DNA of 5,355 bases from Microbacteriaceae bacterium. GTDB taxonomy: Bacteria > Actinomycetota > Actinomycetes > Actinomycetales > Microbacteriaceae. The stretch lies in assembly GCA_025464125.1 (NCBI GenBank), contig JAODLU010000327.1, positions 1-5,355 on the forward strand. Reading direction: 5' to 3'. Below, piece by piece: positions 5,120 to 5,355 of the stretch. The notes under the pieces were generated by a model. That model ran no database searches. It saw nothing but the letters and a program-made list of their open reading frames with translations, and had not been told where the DNA came from. Position 1 is the first letter of the stretch. Each line of letters starts with the position of its first letter. The position numbers were made by a program, and so were the translations under genes.

Positions 5120-5146
5120 CCGCTCCCGCCGCTCACGCCGCTCACC
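5120..5146. repeat. 9-bp tandem repeat (three copies) after tetR
   Basis: CCGCTCCCG, CCGCTCACG and CCGCTCACC follow one another without gaps, leading straight into inverted repeat B. The tract is short and low in complexity; it could be slippage-generated. No coding frame or known signal is evident. Confidence 0.55.
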
Positions 5147-5209
5147 GCCGAGAATGCAGTAGTGGCTGTTCTGAGCCGCGCTAAAAGGACCACTACTGCA
5201 GTCTCGGCG
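5146..5209. repeat. Inverted repeat B (20-bp arms, 24-nt loop) between tetR and guaA
   Basis: The left arm CGCCGAGAATGCAGTAGTGG (5146-5165) pairs with the right arm at 5190-5209 at 19 of 20 positions (only A5154 is unmatched); the 24-nt loop includes CTAAAAGG. It sits between the ends of two convergent genes, 41 nt after the tetR stop and 46 nt beyond the guaA stop. Neither side has a T-tract. It may stop transcription from both sides, protect 3' ends, or be a dispersed hairpin element related to the repeat at 2057-2113. Confidence 0.85.
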
Positions 5210-5255
5210 CCGATCGGGAGTCGAGGAACCGGCAATCAGCCCAGCAGCGGCCGGG

Positions 5256-5355
5256 CTACTCCCACTCGATGGTGCCGGGCGGCTTCGACGTGACGTCGAG
5301 CACCACGCGGTTCACCCCGGCTACCTCGTTCGTGATGCGATTCGAGATGCGGGCC
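5256..5355 (-). CDS. guaA: GMP synthase (glutamine-hydrolysing), C-terminal end only
   Basis: The last 32 residues before the TAG stop read [32 protein letters not shown]. This matches the highly conserved C-terminus of GuaA, whose dimerisation domain ends in R-I-x-N-x-V/I...VNRVVxDxTSKPPxTIEWE. GuaA converts XMP to GMP using glutamine and ATP, the last step of de novo guanine nucleotide synthesis, in the cytosol. The rest of the gene, including the glutamine amidotransferase and ATP pyrophosphatase domains, lies beyond the right edge. It converges on tetR, with inverted repeat B between the two stops. A weak 5-bp stem (AGCCC/GGGCT, 5239-5258) straddles the stop but has no U-tract. Confidence 0.95.
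   Translation of the reverse strand, partial: ARISNRITNEVAGVNRVVLDVTSKPPGTIEWE

Noticed and set aside
5239..5258. AGCCC/GGGCT stem as the guaA terminator
   Set aside because: Only a 5-bp stem with a 10-nt loop, overlapping the stop codon and lacking a U-tract; too weak to annotate.

Overview
The window looks like chromosomal DNA from a high-GC actinobacterium, most likely a member of Microbacteriaceae. This rests on strong G/C bias at third codon positions, an actinobacterial-type Bax inhibitor-1/YccA protein, and several starts that look leaderless (TANNNT hexamer 6-7 nt before the start codon, no Shine-Dalgarno). The family-level placement is an inference; no rRNA or other marker is present.

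Layout: (1) 1-191, minus strand, the N-terminal end of a glycerophosphodiester phosphodiesterase running off the left edge. (2) 237-1878, plus strand, three genes: a small zinc-ribbon/single-TM protein, an overlapping multi-pass membrane protein of unknown function, and a Bax inhibitor-1/YccA family membrane protein, closed by a clear intrinsic terminator (1903-1927). (3) 1928-2168, a gene-free convergent gap with a 29-bp C-rich tandem repeat and a long inverted repeat. (4) 2169-4392, minus strand, an apparent two-gene operon: a DHA2-type MFS exporter followed by a short-chain dehydrogenase/reductase (SDR). (5) 4393-4537, a compact divergent control region. (6) 4538-5104, plus strand, a TetR-family repressor. 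(7) 5105-5255, a second convergent gap with a second inverted repeat. (8) 5256-5355, minus strand, the C-terminal end of GMP synthase (guaA).

The tetR / MFS-SDR block reads as a self-contained inducible efflux and detoxification module. The MFS promoter (TTGCGA - 18 bp - TATAAT) carries one perfect GGAGG/CCTCC palindrome in its spacer and a second over the predicted start point, with centres 22 bp apart. That is the geometry expected for a TetR-type repressor acting on both divergent genes. Export plus an oxidoreductase suggests response to a small toxic or antibiotic-like molecule, but the ligand cannot be read from sequence.

The least conventional signal is a pair of related inverted repeats (2057-2113 and 5146-5209). 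They share the arm pattern CGAG-N3-GCAGTAG-N-GG and a 23-24 nt loop. Each lies in one of the two convergent intergenic gaps, and neither has a U-tract. They may belong to a dispersed hairpin family. No CRISPR array, tRNA, rRNA, insertion sequence or phage gene was seen.
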